Shown here: positions 1 to 8,214 of the stretch, one piece after another
Numbering within the stretch: position 1 is the first letter of the stretch
Layout of the letters: every line of letters begins with the position of its first letter
Source of the DNA: Pseudomonas sp. TMP9
Lineage (GTDB): Bacteria; Pseudomonadota; Gammaproteobacteria; Pseudomonadales; Pseudomonadaceae
DNA: 64,000 nucleotides
Assembly: GCF_037943105.1 (NCBI RefSeq)
Contig: NZ_CP149803.1
Location: forward strand, 3,576,001-3,640,000
Reading direction: 5' to 3'
Position numbers and translations under genes: made by a program
The notes under the pieces: model-generated
What the model saw: only the letters and a program-made list of their open reading frames with translations
The model's database searches: none
What the model was told of the DNA's origin: nothing

Positions 1-663
1 GTACTCCATATTCACCGCGAGAAACTCGCGCGGGTTGCTCAGCTCATAACGGTCTGGGCTGCGCTCGACCTGGTGGTTCTCCCGCTCACGCGCACCCCGT
101 CGACCGACCTGTTGTGGCCAGCCGGCAAGGTCAAGCCACTGTGGGTCATCGCTTAAGCTGAAACGCCGCGCCGTCTGGCCGCGGCAATGGTCCGGAAGGC
201 CCACAGCACCTAGGCTCTGCTCGCGTTGGCGACACTGGTGTTGCTGTTGTTTATCTGCTTGTGACCAAAGCTGGGCACGGTCATACAGATGGGTAAGCTC
301 GTGCAGAACGGTTGCCAGCAACTCGCGGCGCACAGTGCCATGAGGACGTTGCGTAGGGGTTGTGGCGCTGCTGCCATCGCTCAGCGCCGGTAGCAGCGAG
401 GCATTCAGCTCAATCCCACTGAAGCGTCCCGCACGGCCATAGACCTGCGCCGGCAAATCGCGCCAACGCACGCTTACGCGGCGATCAAGCTGGTGTTTGA
501 AACGCGGCGGCAAGGCGGCAAGGGCATCTTCCAACAGGAGCTGGCTGGCTTGGCGCTCGCTAACGCTGAGCGCAGCGTGGTGCAAGTGCAGGCGCAATTC
601 GGCCTGGCTGCTGGTGCTGGCCAGCAGCGCCAGCGCCAATAGCCAGACACGTGACCAGCTCAC
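1..663 (-). CDS. Periplasmic HEXXH metallopeptidase-like protein (DUF7844/DUF4105-type), C-terminally cut by the window edge
   Basis: A 221-codon open frame runs off the left edge, so only the N-terminal part is visible. It starts with GTG at 663, and this codon overlaps the TGA of the upstream DUF2388 gene (GTGA), so the two are probably translationally coupled. The first ~22 residues form a signal peptide (SWSRVWLLALALLASTSSQA). The mature part contains LATVLHELTHLYDR, a zincin-type HEXXH motif, followed by segments such as SDDPQWLDLAGWPQQVG and ELSNPREFLAVNMEY. This arrangement recalls large Pseudomonas proteins annotated as DUF7844/DUF4105. The substrate is unknown, and peptidase activity is inferred from the motif only. 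The frame is not obvious to ATG-based callers because of its GTG start. Confidence 0.8.
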   Translation of the reverse strand, partial: MSWSRVWLLALALLASTSSQAELRLHLHHAALSVSERQASQLLLEDALAALPPRFKHQLDRRVSVRWRDLPAQVYGRAGRFSGIELNASLLPALSDGSSATTPTQRPHGTVRRELLATVLHELTHLYDRAQLWSQADKQQQHQCRQREQSLGAVGLPDHCRGQTARRFSLSDDPQWLDLAGWPQQVGRRGARERENHQVERSPDRYELSNPREFLAVNMEY

Positions 664-980
664 AGCGCCAAGATAGCTTCGGCCAATACTAGGTCGGAGA
701 CGCCTTGCGCTTCAGCAACATGGCTGCGGATGACAGTAATGGCTGCTTCCAGTTGCGCACCACGGATTTGTCCCTCGGTCGCGACGAAACTTGCCGCGTC
801 ATCGCGTGCTGCCAAGACGATTTTCGAATCACGAATCGAGGTGGTGGTGTCCGAAGAGAAATCGAAGGTGCGATCCAGCGCGCGCACAATGATATTACTG
901 GTCGCAACAAGGGTCTGCGCGTGAACAGTGGCACTAAAAAGAACCGCCGCGACTACAGCGCTGAGTAAAACAGGACGCAT
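660..980 (-). CDS. DUF2388 family secreted small protein (copy 1)
   Basis: This is a 106-residue protein with a signal peptide (MRPVLLSAVVAAVLFSATVHA) and the typical DUF2388 core: a VRALD-type segment, KIVLAARDDAASFVA, GQIRGAQLEAA and the C-terminal AEAILAL. The ATG at 980 is chosen because GGAG lies 6 bases upstream; the longer TTG start at 992 would put that ribosome site inside the gene. It sits directly upstream of, and overlaps, the HEXXH protein gene, and a paralogue lies just upstream on the same strand (1092-1409). DUF2388 proteins are common in Pseudomonas and have no established biochemical role. Export to the periplasm is a safe inference; nothing more specific is supported. Confidence 0.85.
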   Translation of the reverse strand: MRPVLLSAVVAAVLFSATVHAQTLVATSNIIVRALDRTFDFSSDTTTSIRDSKIVLAARDDAASFVATEGQIRGAQLEAAITVIRSHVAEAQGVSDLVLAEAILAL

Positions 981-1091
981 ACGTATCTCCAAAAACAGCG
1001 ATCAACCCGATGAGGTTGCCTAGGCCACATTCTAGCGCGAGGGGGTGCCGAGGTGCTCAGGCAAAACCTGCCTGCGTCAGAAGTACAGACA

Positions 1092-1409
1092 TTAGAGGCT
1101 GAGAATAGCCGCCGCTAGCTGCATATCATCGTTACGCAGCGATGGAATCTGCTGACGAATATGCTGTAGCGCAGCCTCTAAGCGCGCCCCGCGAATGCTG
1201 CCTTGGCTGGCAACAAAGGCGGCCGCGTCATCGCGTGCGGCCATTACGACCTTGTCATCAGTAAAAGACGAAGACGCATCGGAACTCGCGTCTGAGGTCG
1301 CAGCCACTGCACCGACGACCGAATCGGTGGTCACCACAAAACTAGTGGCACCCGCCGTACTGGCAAACGCCAAGGTTGCTGCAAAGGCAACAGTCTTCAT
1401 TGCATTCAT
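1092..1409 (-). CDS. DUF2388 family secreted small protein (copy 2)
   Basis: A 105-residue paralogue of the neighbouring DUF2388 protein. It has a signal peptide (MNAMKTVAFAATLAFASTAGA), then FVVTTDSVVGAV, KVVMAARDDAAAFVA, GSIRGARLEAALQHIRQQ and the family C-terminus AAAILSL. The ATG at 1409 is preceded by GGAGTAAGAAC, a good ribosome site. Longer in-frame extensions to 1517 have no such site and would add a non-secretory leader. A strong hairpin lies in its 5' region (1439-1466). The two copies probably arose by tandem duplication, share transcription direction with the HEXXH gene, and are likely co-transcribed with it. Function unknown. Confidence 0.85.
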   Translation of the reverse strand: MNAMKTVAFAATLAFASTAGATSFVVTTDSVVGAVAATSDASSDASSSFTDDKVVMAARDDAAAFVASQGSIRGARLEAALQHIRQQIPSLRNDDMQLAAAILSL

Positions 1410-1438
1410 GTTCTTACTCCAGAAAAGATCGACATCAG

Positions 1439-1466
1439 GCAAGGCCAGTGTAGACCCTGGCCTTGC
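1439..1466 (-). other. Perfect hairpin in the leader of the second DUF2388 gene
   Basis: GCAAGGCCAG and CTGGCCTTGC form a 10-bp perfect stem with an 8-base loop, 30 bases upstream of the DUF2388 start at 1409. No long T-run follows on either strand, so it is more likely an mRNA leader structure or processing site than a classical terminator. The rest of 1467-1720 shows no gene I trust. Confidence 0.5.
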
Positions 1467-1720
1467 AGGATGGTTGCCGAGTGGCTCAACACCCAAGCAG
1501 TATTTCCAGCCCGGCATGTCGCTGCACCGCAGTGACTACTCCCACGCTCTGTGGCGCAATCACCCATGAAAGACCGAAAAGAGCACTTTTAGGGTGCGCT
1601 GATGCCAGAAACAGCAGCTCAAAATTGTTATGGCACATTAACTTTTTATGCCCACTGTACCGCTTAGAGCCCAGCAGGCTGTTTGGCTAAACCCTGGACG
1701 GATACCTTTCTGCCGCCCAC

Positions 1721-1754
1721 AAAAAGAAAGCCCCAACGCAGGGCGCTGGAGCTT
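1721..1754 (-). terminator. Rho-independent terminator of the DUF1127 gene
   Basis: On the minus strand AAGCTCCAGCGC and GCGTTGGGGCTT form a 12-bp stem (two G-T pairs) with a 3-base loop, followed directly by TTTCTTTTT. It lies 47 bases downstream of the DUF1127 stop codon. Confidence 0.85.
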
Positions 1755-1801
1755 CAAAAAATCCCATAAAGGGAGGAGCAGAAATCGGTGTCTGGTGGTA
1801 A

Positions 1802-2017
1802 TTAACGCCAGAAAGGCTTGCTCAATTCGGTCTGACGCTGGGCTTCGCTGATACCGGCGTCCGCGAGCAGGCGGGAGTCTAAGCGGGCAAGCTGGCGACG
1901 ACTCACAATGCGACGCTGCCATTGCAGAACAGAGGTAAACATACGCAGCGGCAGAGTGCTGGAGCCGGTGGCTTGGCTGTGATCAAAAAACAGATCGGAA
2001 CTGAGGGTACGTTCCAT
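1802..2017 (-). CDS. DUF1127 domain protein
   Basis: A 71-residue protein beginning MERTLSSDLFFDHS, with a C-terminal DUF1127 (YjiS-like) helix: WQRRIVSRRQLARLDSRLLADAG, then ISEAQRQTELSKPFWR. The ATG at 2017 is preferred because GGAAGG lies 9 bases upstream; the ATG at 2026 abuts that site with no spacing. Small DUF1127 proteins are abundant in proteobacteria. Some have been linked to RNA turnover and phosphate or carbon metabolism, but no role can be assigned here. It is monocistronic, with its own terminator and an AT-rich upstream region. Confidence 0.85.
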   Translation of the reverse strand: MERTLSSDLFFDHSQATGSSTLPLRMFTSVLQWQRRIVSRRQLARLDSRLLADAGISEAQRQTELSKPFWR

Positions 2018-2345
2018 GGTGTTCATCCTTCCGCTTGTGGCGGGTCAGTGGTGTATTGCTTTGTATAATTATCCCCACTGCTCCCGATTCACCATAGCCA
2101 CAGCTGGATGAAATTACAGCCAAAATAGATAGCTTGCTTTGTAACTGTTCGGTATTTTTTCTATCAGCTGTACTGGCTATAAGTGCTTTAGCCTAAAATA
2201 TGTATTTATGCAGGTAAAACAGCTTAGTAAATTGCTTAATGGCAGTGATTTTATTCAGGTACAGTTACAGATTGCACCGCAATCATAGTTGACCTGTTTC
2301 TCAGATTTTTCCTCGAACGAGACCTTTTCCTGATCGAGAGGACAG
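2018..2345. other. AT-rich intergenic region, no gene seen
   Basis: About 330 bases clearly richer in A/T than the surroundings separate the DUF1127 gene from pntB. The region holds several TATAAT-like words (for example around 2072-2080), but I could not match a convincing -35/-10 pair. It presumably contains the DUF1127 promoter and could hide a small RNA. No open frame with a ribosome site was found. Confidence 0.5.
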
Positions 2346-2378
2346 AAAAAAGCCCGACTTCTAAAAGCCGGGCTTTTT
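2346..2378 (-). terminator. Terminator downstream of pntB, likely bidirectional
   Basis: AAAAAGCCCG and CGGGCTTTTT pair over 10 bp, with a further CTT/AAG pairing inside. A-tracts and T-tracts on the two sides allow termination in either direction. It starts 20 bases beyond the pntB stop. Confidence 0.9.
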
Positions 2379-2398
2379 CAACAGCGTCGCTGCGATTA

Positions 2399-3835
2399 TT
2401 AATCGACCGCTTTAACCATATCTTCGATGACTTTCTTGGCGTCGCCGAAGACCATCATGGTCTTATCCATGTAGAACAGTTCATTGTCTAGGCCGGCGTA
2501 ACCGCTGGCCATCGAGCGCTTGTTGACGATCACGGTCTTGGCTTTGTAAGCATCCAGAATAGGCATGCCGGCGATCACCGACTTTGGATCGGTCTTCGCG
2601 GCCGGGTTGACCACGTCGTTGGCACCCAGCACCAATACCACGTCGGCTTGGCCGAACTCGGAGTTGATGTCGTCCATCTCGAACACTTGCTCGTAAGGCA
2701 CTTCGGCCTCAGCCAGCAATACGTTCATATGCCCTGGCATACGACCGGCAACCGGGTGGATGGCGTACTTTACGGTGACGCCACGGTGAGTCAACTTCTC
2801 AACCAGCTCCATCAGCGCGTGCTGGGCACGGGCCACTGCCAGGCCGTAACCCGGGACGATGATCACGGTGTCGGCGTTGGTCAGCAGGAACGCAGCGTCA
2901 TCGGCTGAACCGGATTTAACCGGCCGCGCCTCCTGCGCGCCCGCTGGGCCAGCTTCTGCCGGAGCACCACCGAAACCACCGAGGATCACGTTGAAGAACG
3001 AGCGGTTCATCGCCTTACACATGATGTACGAGAGGATCGCGCCGCTCGAGCCCACCAAGGAGCCGGCGATAATCAGCATCGAGTTATTCAGCGAGAAGCC
3101 GATACCGGCCGCCGCCCAGCCTGAGTAGCTGTTGAGCATCGACACCACCACCGGCATGTCGGCACCGCCAATCGGGATGATGATCAGCACGCCAATCACG
3201 AAAGCCAGCGCGACCAAGATGGCGAACGCGGTAAGGTCACCAGTGAAGGTGTACATCAGGCCGAGACCAAGAATCGCCAAGCCAATGGCCAGGTTGATCC
3301 AGTGCTGGCCCTTGAACTGTACCGGTGCGCCTTGGAACAGGCGGAACTTGTACTTGCCCGACAGTTTGCCGAAAGCGATCACCGAACCGGAGAAGGTGAT
3401 GGCGCCGATAGCTGCACCGAGGAACAACTCCAGACGGTTGCCAGCAGGGATGGCATCACCCAACGCTGCAACAATACCCAAGGACTGCGGCTCAACCACG
3501 GCGGCAATGGCGATAAACACCGCGGCCAAGCCAATCATGCTGTGCATAAAGGCAACCAGCTCGGGCATCTTGGTCATTTCGACGCGTTTAGCCATCACCG
3601 TGCCGACCGTGCCGCCGACTAGCAAGCCGACAATCACGTAACCGATACCGGCCGTGGCCAGCTCAGCGCCGAGCTTGTAGATCAAGCCAACGGTGGTCAG
3701 TACCGCCAAGCCCATGCCGAGCATGCCGAACAAGTTGCCGCGACGGGAGGTAGTTGGGTGCGACAGGCCTTTAAGCGCCTGAATAAAACAGATCGAGGCA
3801 ACGAGGTAGAGAACCGTGATCAGATTCATGCTCAT
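2399..3835 (-). CDS. pntB: NAD(P) transhydrogenase subunit beta
   Basis: This 478-residue membrane subunit of the proton-translocating transhydrogenase couples hydride transfer between NADH and NADP+ to proton entry, supplying NADPH. The N-terminal ~270 residues form many membrane helices. The C-terminal domain III binds NADP(H), visible in IIVPGYGLAVARAQHA, HPVAGRMPGHMNVLLAEA and VLGANDVVNPAA. Length is as expected for the family. Its ATG overlaps the TGA of pntAB by one base (TGATG), so coupling is likely. The order pntAA-pntAB-pntB is the usual Pseudomonas arrangement, in which the alpha subunit is split into two genes. A strong terminator follows. Confidence 0.97.
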   Translation of the reverse strand: MSMNLITVLYLVASICFIQALKGLSHPTTSRRGNLFGMLGMGLAVLTTVGLIYKLGAELATAGIGYVIVGLLVGGTVGTVMAKRVEMTKMPELVAFMHSMIGLAAVFIAIAAVVEPQSLGIVAALGDAIPAGNRLELFLGAAIGAITFSGSVIAFGKLSGKYKFRLFQGAPVQFKGQHWINLAIGLAILGLGLMYTFTGDLTAFAILVALAFVIGVLIIIPIGGADMPVVVSMLNSYSGWAAAGIGFSLNNSMLIIAGSLVGSSGAILSYIMCKAMNRSFFNVILGGFGGAPAEAGPAGAQEARPVKSGSADDAAFLLTNADTVIIVPGYGLAVARAQHALMELVEKLTHRGVTVKYAIHPVAGRMPGHMNVLLAEAEVPYEQVFEMDDINSEFGQADVVLVLGANDVVNPAAKTDPKSVIAGMPILDAYKAKTVIVNKRSMASGYAGLDNELFYMDKTMMVFGDAKKVIEDMVKAVD

Positions 3836-4158
3836 CAGTTCTTCTCTCCCTTGGAAGCCGCGACTTTCGGCGCTTTTTTCTTGAACATTTCCAGCATGCG
3901 GCGGGTGACCAAGAAGCCACCAAAGACGTTGACCGCCGCCAGCGCAACGGCCAGCGTACCCATGGTTTTACCCAGCGGGGTGACGGTCAACGCGGCAGCC
4001 AGCATGGCGCCGACGATGACGATGGCGGAAATCGCGTTAGTCACCGCCATCAGTGGCGTGTGCAGAGCCGGTGTCACGTTCCAGACCACGTGGTAGCCCA
4101 CGTAAATGGCCAGCGCAAAAATGATCAGGTTGTAGATGCCGTCGGAAATCATATCCAT
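3835..4158 (-). CDS. pntAB: NAD(P) transhydrogenase subunit alpha, membrane part
   Basis: A 107-residue polypeptide with three hydrophobic helices ([53 protein letters not shown]), matching the C-terminal membrane segment of E. coli PntA, which is a separate subunit here. It ends in a lysine-rich tail ([15 protein letters not shown]). The start at 4158 has GGGGAGT 7 bases upstream. It lies 14 bases after pntAA and overlaps pntB by one base, so all three genes should be one transcript and form one complex in the inner membrane. Confidence 0.96.
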   Translation of the reverse strand: MDMISDGIYNLIIFALAIYVGYHVVWNVTPALHTPLMAVTNAISAIVIVGAMLAAALTVTPLGKTMGTLAVALAAVNVFGGFLVTRRMLEMFKKKAPKVAASKGEKN

Positions 4159-4172
4159 GTGCGTTACTCCCC

Positions 4173-5294
4173 TTAGCCGTTGGTGCGCACGACGTTGCCG
4201 TCACGGCACATCAGGCACGCGGCGACGATGTCGTCTTCAAGGTTGAGGTGGAACTTGCCTTCGCCGTCGATAACCAGCTTGAGGAAGTCCAGCAAATTGC
4301 GTGCGTACAGCGCCGACGCATCGGCTGGCACCATGGCCGCCAGGTTGCTGTGGCCGACGATGGTCACGCCATGCTTGATCACCACCTGCTCGGCTTCAGT
4401 CAGCGGGCAGTTGCCGCCTTGTGCCGCCGCGAGGTCAATGATCACCGAGCCAGGCTTCATTTCCGCCACGGTGGCGGCATGCAGCAAGGTTGGCGCTTTG
4501 CGGCCGGGGATCAGAGCGGTGGTGATGACGATATCGGCCTGCTTGGCCTTCTCGTGCACGGCCTTGGCCTGACGCTCCATCCACGAAGCCGGCATTGGCC
4601 GAGCGTAGCCGCCCACGCCTTGGGCGCATTCGCGCTCTTCATCGGTCTCGAACGGCACATCGACGAACTTGGCGCCGAGCGATTCGATCTGCTCTTTAAC
4701 CGCCGGACGCACGTCCGAGGCCTCGATCACCGCACCCAGGCGTTTGGCAGTAGCGATGGCCTGCAAACCGGCCACACCGGCACCCAAAATCAGGATGCGC
4801 GCCGCCTTAACAGTACCGGCGGCGGTCATCAGCATCGGCATAAAGCGCGGGTAGTGATGCGCGGCCAGCAGCACAGACTTATAGCCGGCGATGTTGGCTT
4901 GTGAGCTGAGCACATCCAGGCTCTGCGCGCGGGAGGTGCGCGGCGCGGCCTCCAAGGCAAACGCGGTGATGCCACGGCTGTTCAGGCGCGCGATGGTTTC
5001 GTTGCAGAACGGGCTGAGCATGCCAACCAATACCGCACCCGCCTTCATATGGGCCAATTCAGCGTCGCTTGGGGCAACCACTTTCAGCACCAGATCGGCC
5101 GCAAATGCCGCCGTGTCGCTGCCAATGGCAGCGCCGGCCGCTTCATAGGCGCTGTCTGGAATGCTGGCGCTAACGCCAGCACCGCTCTGTACAGTCACCT
5201 GATGACCTTGGCCAATCAGCTTCTTGATGGTTTCGGGAGTTGCGGCAACGCGCGTCTCACCAGCATGGGTTTCGAGAGGGACACCGATGTGCAC
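4173..5294 (-). CDS. pntAA: NAD(P) transhydrogenase subunit alpha, NAD-binding part
   Basis: A 373-residue soluble domain I protein related to alanine dehydrogenase. It begins (M)[21 protein letters not shown] and carries the Rossmann nucleotide motif [20 protein letters not shown], followed by [20 protein letters not shown]. The GTG at 5294 is chosen because AGGAG lies 7 bases upstream and the protein then begins like other family members; the in-frame ATG at 5354 would add a basic non-homologous leader. It binds NAD(H) and passes hydride to the NADP site on PntB. First gene of the pnt operon. Confidence 0.95.
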   Translation of the reverse strand: MHIGVPLETHAGETRVAATPETIKKLIGQGHQVTVQSGAGVSASIPDSAYEAAGAAIGSDTAAFAADLVLKVVAPSDAELAHMKAGAVLVGMLSPFCNETIARLNSRGITAFALEAAPRTSRAQSLDVLSSQANIAGYKSVLLAAHHYPRFMPMLMTAAGTVKAARILILGAGVAGLQAIATAKRLGAVIEASDVRPAVKEQIESLGAKFVDVPFETDEERECAQGVGGYARPMPASWMERQAKAVHEKAKQADIVITTALIPGRKAPTLLHAATVAEMKPGSVIIDLAAAQGGNCPLTEAEQVVIKHGVTIVGHSNLAAMVPADASALYARNLLDFLKLVIDGEGKFHLNLEDDIVAACLMCRDGNVVRTNG

Positions 5295-5791
5295 TTCAAT
5301 TCTCCTGCGTGATCTTTTTGGTGAACCGGCGCGCTGCGGATGGCGCGCGGGCATTAGGGAGGATCAGCACAATCCCGCGCCAAAGTGGCGGGCGCGGCAT
5401 TTTGCAGGCGAACGGCAGACCATTCAAGAAGTTATGGAGTAAGAAAATTGCATTACTACAAGTTATAGGGCCATGACTACTTTTCATACCGACCACAAGC
5501 CCCGTGCTTTCTGGCCTAAGCCTTGATTCCCGGCCCTTGTAGAGAGAAAAGCCATACGCAAGGTGGATGACGGCTGATCGAATCGTCTGATGTGTAGAAG
5601 GTTGCGAACGCGCTGTAAAAAATAGCCTACACACTAGAGCCTATAGGCGTTTGCGGCTTTTTGAGCCGTTATTCTGTGTAGTTAATGAATACCGTCACTA
5701 CCTAACGGGTAAACCAGCGCAGCCGCGCGGCCCTGTTGGTACTTATGCCTAGATTTAGCCCCGGCGCAGAGCGCCTGTTGCGAATTAGTGC
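5295..5791. other. Intergenic region between pntAA and gcdR, no gene seen
   Basis: Roughly 500 bases with no credible open frame. The part next to pntAA must hold the pnt promoter, and 5440-5470 is locally AT-rich. Near the middle, CTACACA (about 5627) and TGTGTAG (about 5675) could pair around a small CGGCT/AGCCG hairpin. Near 5763 GGCGC-AGA-GCGCC forms a short hairpin just beyond the gcdR stop, without a T-run. Confidence 0.4.
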
Positions 5792-6691
5792 TTATTGATC
5801 GCGGTACTGCGCCGCCTCGCTCACCAACCAGTCACGAAACGCAGCGAGCGCCGCCGACTCCACCTTACGCTCCGGCACGATCAGGTAATAAGCGCGGCCG
5901 TTATCCGGTAAAGGCTTATCGAAGGCGATGACCAGCCGCCCCTCATCCAGCTCACGGCGGATTAGAAACGGCGGGATCAGCGCCACCCCCATCTCGTGCA
6001 TGGCCGCTTGCGCCAGCATCGAGAACAGCTCATAACGCGGCCCGGCCATATCCCGTGCGGTGCTCAACCCTTGGCCGTTAAACCATTGGCGCCACGCGTA
6101 AGGCCGGGTGGTTTGTTGCAGCAGCGGCAGGTCGGTAATCTGCTCGACGCTGAGCGCGGTTTGCCCGCCGAGCAGCGCCGGGCTGCACACCGGCATCGGG
6201 TTTTCGCCCATCAGCAAATGGGCTTGGGTGCCGGACCATTCGCCATCACCGACATGCACCGCCGCATCGAACTCAGTATCGGCAAACAAAAAAGGTCGCG
6301 TGCGGTTGGTCAGGTTAACGGTGATTTGCGGGTGCAAGCGCTGAAAATCTTTCAGGCGCGGTAGCAGCCATTGCGTACCAAACGTTGGCACCACTGCCAG
6401 CTCGATGCTCATCGCACCCTGCTGGCCCATCACCGCCAAGGTATCGCGCTCCACTGCATCGAGTTGGCCGGCGACCCGGCGCGCGTAGGACTGCCCGGCT
6501 TCAGTGAGCAGCACGCCACGCCGTGAACGGCGAAACAACTCAATATTAAGGAAGGCCTCCAACCCGGCGATCTGCCGGCAGATCGCGCCTTGGGTCAAAC
6601 TCAGCTCCTGCGCAGCCTTGGTGAAACTTTGGTGCCGCGCGGCAGACTCAAAGGCGATTAGGGCCGCGGTGCTGGGGATTTTTCGACGCAT
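5792..6691 (-). CDS. gcdR: LysR-family regulator of glutarate/glutaryl-CoA catabolism
   Basis: A 299-residue LysR-type regulator: N-terminal winged HTH (TAALIAFESAARHQSFTKAA, then LSLTQGAICRQIAGLEAFL), then a substrate-binding effector domain of the GcvA-like subclass (PTFGTQWLLPRLKDFQRLHP, DAAVHVGDG). It is transcribed divergently from gcdH, the standard arrangement in Pseudomonas, where the gene is known as gcdR and responds to glutarate. A pair of inverted CTGTGCA-N5-CTCACTT elements lies in the shared intergenic region and starts immediately upstream of this gene's ATG, which fits autoregulation. The assignment rests on context plus family. Confidence 0.9.
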   Translation of the reverse strand: MRRKIPSTAALIAFESAARHQSFTKAAQELSLTQGAICRQIAGLEAFLNIELFRRSRRGVLLTEAGQSYARRVAGQLDAVERDTLAVMGQQGAMSIELAVVPTFGTQWLLPRLKDFQRLHPQITVNLTNRTRPFLFADTEFDAAVHVGDGEWSGTQAHLLMGENPMPVCSPALLGGQTALSVEQITDLPLLQQTTRPYAWRQWFNGQGLSTARDMAGPRYELFSMLAQAAMHEMGVALIPPFLIRRELDEGRLVIAFDKPLPDNGRAYYLIVPERKVESAALAAFRDWLVSEAAQYRDQ

Positions 6692-6763
6692 CTGTGCAGC
6701 GCTCTCACTTTCATCGGGTAAATGGGCCGGTTAAAACTATCTCGAAGTGAGTGTTTTGCACAG
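6692..6763. promoter_or_regulatory. Inverted pair of CTGTGCA-N5-CTCACTT elements, candidate GcdR sites
   Basis: The plus strand at 6692-6710 reads CTGTGCA, five bases, CTCACTT. The minus strand at 6763-6745 reads the same 7+7 bases with a different 5-base spacer. All 14 specified bases agree, and the two elements face each other 34 bases apart between gcdR and gcdH. This is the size and placement expected for LysR recognition and activation sites, but the motif identity is inferred. Confidence 0.6.
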
Positions 6764-6865
6764 CAGCTTGCATATTACTCGTTTGCGGGCCCGGCGGAAG
6801 CCGCCTAGGATCAGCCCATCGCTCTTCCTTCAAGAGCCCACACACGTTGACCGAGGGTTTCGCTT

Positions 6866-8047
6866 ATGGCCGGCAAGGCAAGCTTCAACTGGATCGACCC
6901 GCTGTTGCTGGACCAGCAGCTGACTGAAGAAGAGCGCATGGTGCGTGACAGCGCCCAGCAGTTCGCGGCTGACAAGCTCAAGCCACGGGTGATTGAAGCC
7001 TTCCGCCACGAGCAAACCGACCCGAAAATTTTCCGCGAGATGGGCGAAACCGGCCTGCTCGGCGCCACCATCCCTGAACAATACGGCGGCAGCGGCCTGA
7101 ACTATGTGTGTTACGGCCTGATCGCCCGTGAAGTGGAGCGTGTCGACTCCGGCTATCGCTCGATGATGAGCGTGCAGTCTTCCTTGGTAATGGTGCCCAT
7201 CAACGAATTTGGCAACGAAGCGACCAAGCAGAAGTATCTGCCCAAACTGGCCAGCGGCGAATACATCGGCTGCTTCGGCCTGACTGAACCAGACCATGGC
7301 TCCGACCCAGGCAGCATGATCACCCGTGCTAAGAAGGTCGACGGCGGCTATCGCCTGACCGGGGCCAAGATGTGGATCACCAACAGCCCAATTGCCGATG
7401 TGTTTGTGGTGTGGGCCAAAGATGATGCTGGTGAGATTCGTGGTTTCGTTCTGGAGAAAGGCTGGCAAGGCCTGAGCACCCCAACGATTCACGGCAAGGT
7501 TGGTTTGCGCGCCTCTGTGACCGGCGAAATCGTGATGGACAACGTGTTCTGCCCAGAAGAAAACTCCTTCCCGGATGTACGCGGCCTGAAAGGCCCGTTC
7601 ACCTGCCTCAACTCCGCCCGTTATGGCATCAGCTGGGGCGCACTGGGCGCTGCCGAAGACTGCTGGCACACCGCTCGCCAGTACACCTTGGACCGCAAAC
7701 AGTTTGGTCGCCCTTTGGCGGCTAATCAGCTGATTCAGAAGAAGCTGGCCGACATGCAAACCGAAATCACCTTAGCCCTACAAGGCTGCCTGCGCCTCGG
7801 CCGGATGAAGGATGAAGGTACAGCGGCGGTGGAAATCACCTCAATCATGAAGCGCAACAGCTGCGGCAAAGCGCTGGATGTAGCGCGTCTGGCCCGCGAC
7901 ATGCTCGGCGGCAACGGTATCAGCGACGAGTTCGGCGTGGCCCGTCATCTGGTCAATCTGGAAGTGGTGAACACCTATGAAGGCACCCACGACGTCCACG
8001 CGCTGATCCTTGGCCGTGCGCAGACCGGCATTCAGGCGTTCTTCTAG
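6866..8047 (+). CDS. gcdH: Glutaryl-CoA dehydrogenase
   Basis: A 393-residue acyl-CoA dehydrogenase that oxidises and decarboxylates glutaryl-CoA to crotonyl-CoA in lysine/glutarate breakdown, passing electrons to ETF. It shows the acyl-CoA dehydrogenase signatures [16 protein letters not shown] and [18 protein letters not shown], and the C-terminal block [19 protein letters not shown] followed by [20 protein letters not shown]. The catalytic glutamate is the E of TYEGTHD. Length matches the family. A GAGGG ribosome site precedes the ATG. Divergent to gcdR and followed by the CoA transferase gcdG on the same strand. Confidence 0.96.
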   Translation: MAGKASFNWIDPLLLDQQLTEEERMVRDSAQQFAADKLKPRVIEAFRHEQTDPKIFREMGETGLLGATIPEQYGGSGLNYVCYGLIAREVERVDSGYRSMMSVQSSLVMVPINEFGNEATKQKYLPKLASGEYIGCFGLTEPDHGSDPGSMITRAKKVDGGYRLTGAKMWITNSPIADVFVVWAKDDAGEIRGFVLEKGWQGLSTPTIHGKVGLRASVTGEIVMDNVFCPEENSFPDVRGLKGPFTCLNSARYGISWGALGAAEDCWHTARQYTLDRKQFGRPLAANQLIQKKLADMQTEITLALQGCLRLGRMKDEGTAAVEITSIMKRNSCGKALDVARLARDMLGGNGISDEFGVARHLVNLEVVNTYEGTHDVHALILGRAQTGIQAFF

Positions 8048-8214
8048 AATCGGTTGAATATCTGCTGCGCTTGGTAATGCTGCGTTGAAAACAGGTTCGG
8101 AATGCTCATTGACTGCAGTCAACTCCGCTTCCTCACCTGTTTTCGCCTTGCCTGACCTGCGCTCGCGACGATCTTAAACCGATTCACACCCTTTCATTCT
8201 TTACGAGGCTCACC

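Noticed and set aside
2018..2345. Possible small RNA gene in the AT-rich gap
   Set aside because: No paired promoter and terminator of its own could be recognised; the terminator at 2346 is explained by pntB.
4248..4904. 218-codon plus-strand frame within pntAA
   Set aside because: Antisense to a clear transhydrogenase domain with no ribosome site.
6830..7759. 309-codon antisense frame across gcdH
   Set aside because: A mirror of the GC-rich acyl-CoA dehydrogenase gene; the product has no recognisable domain.
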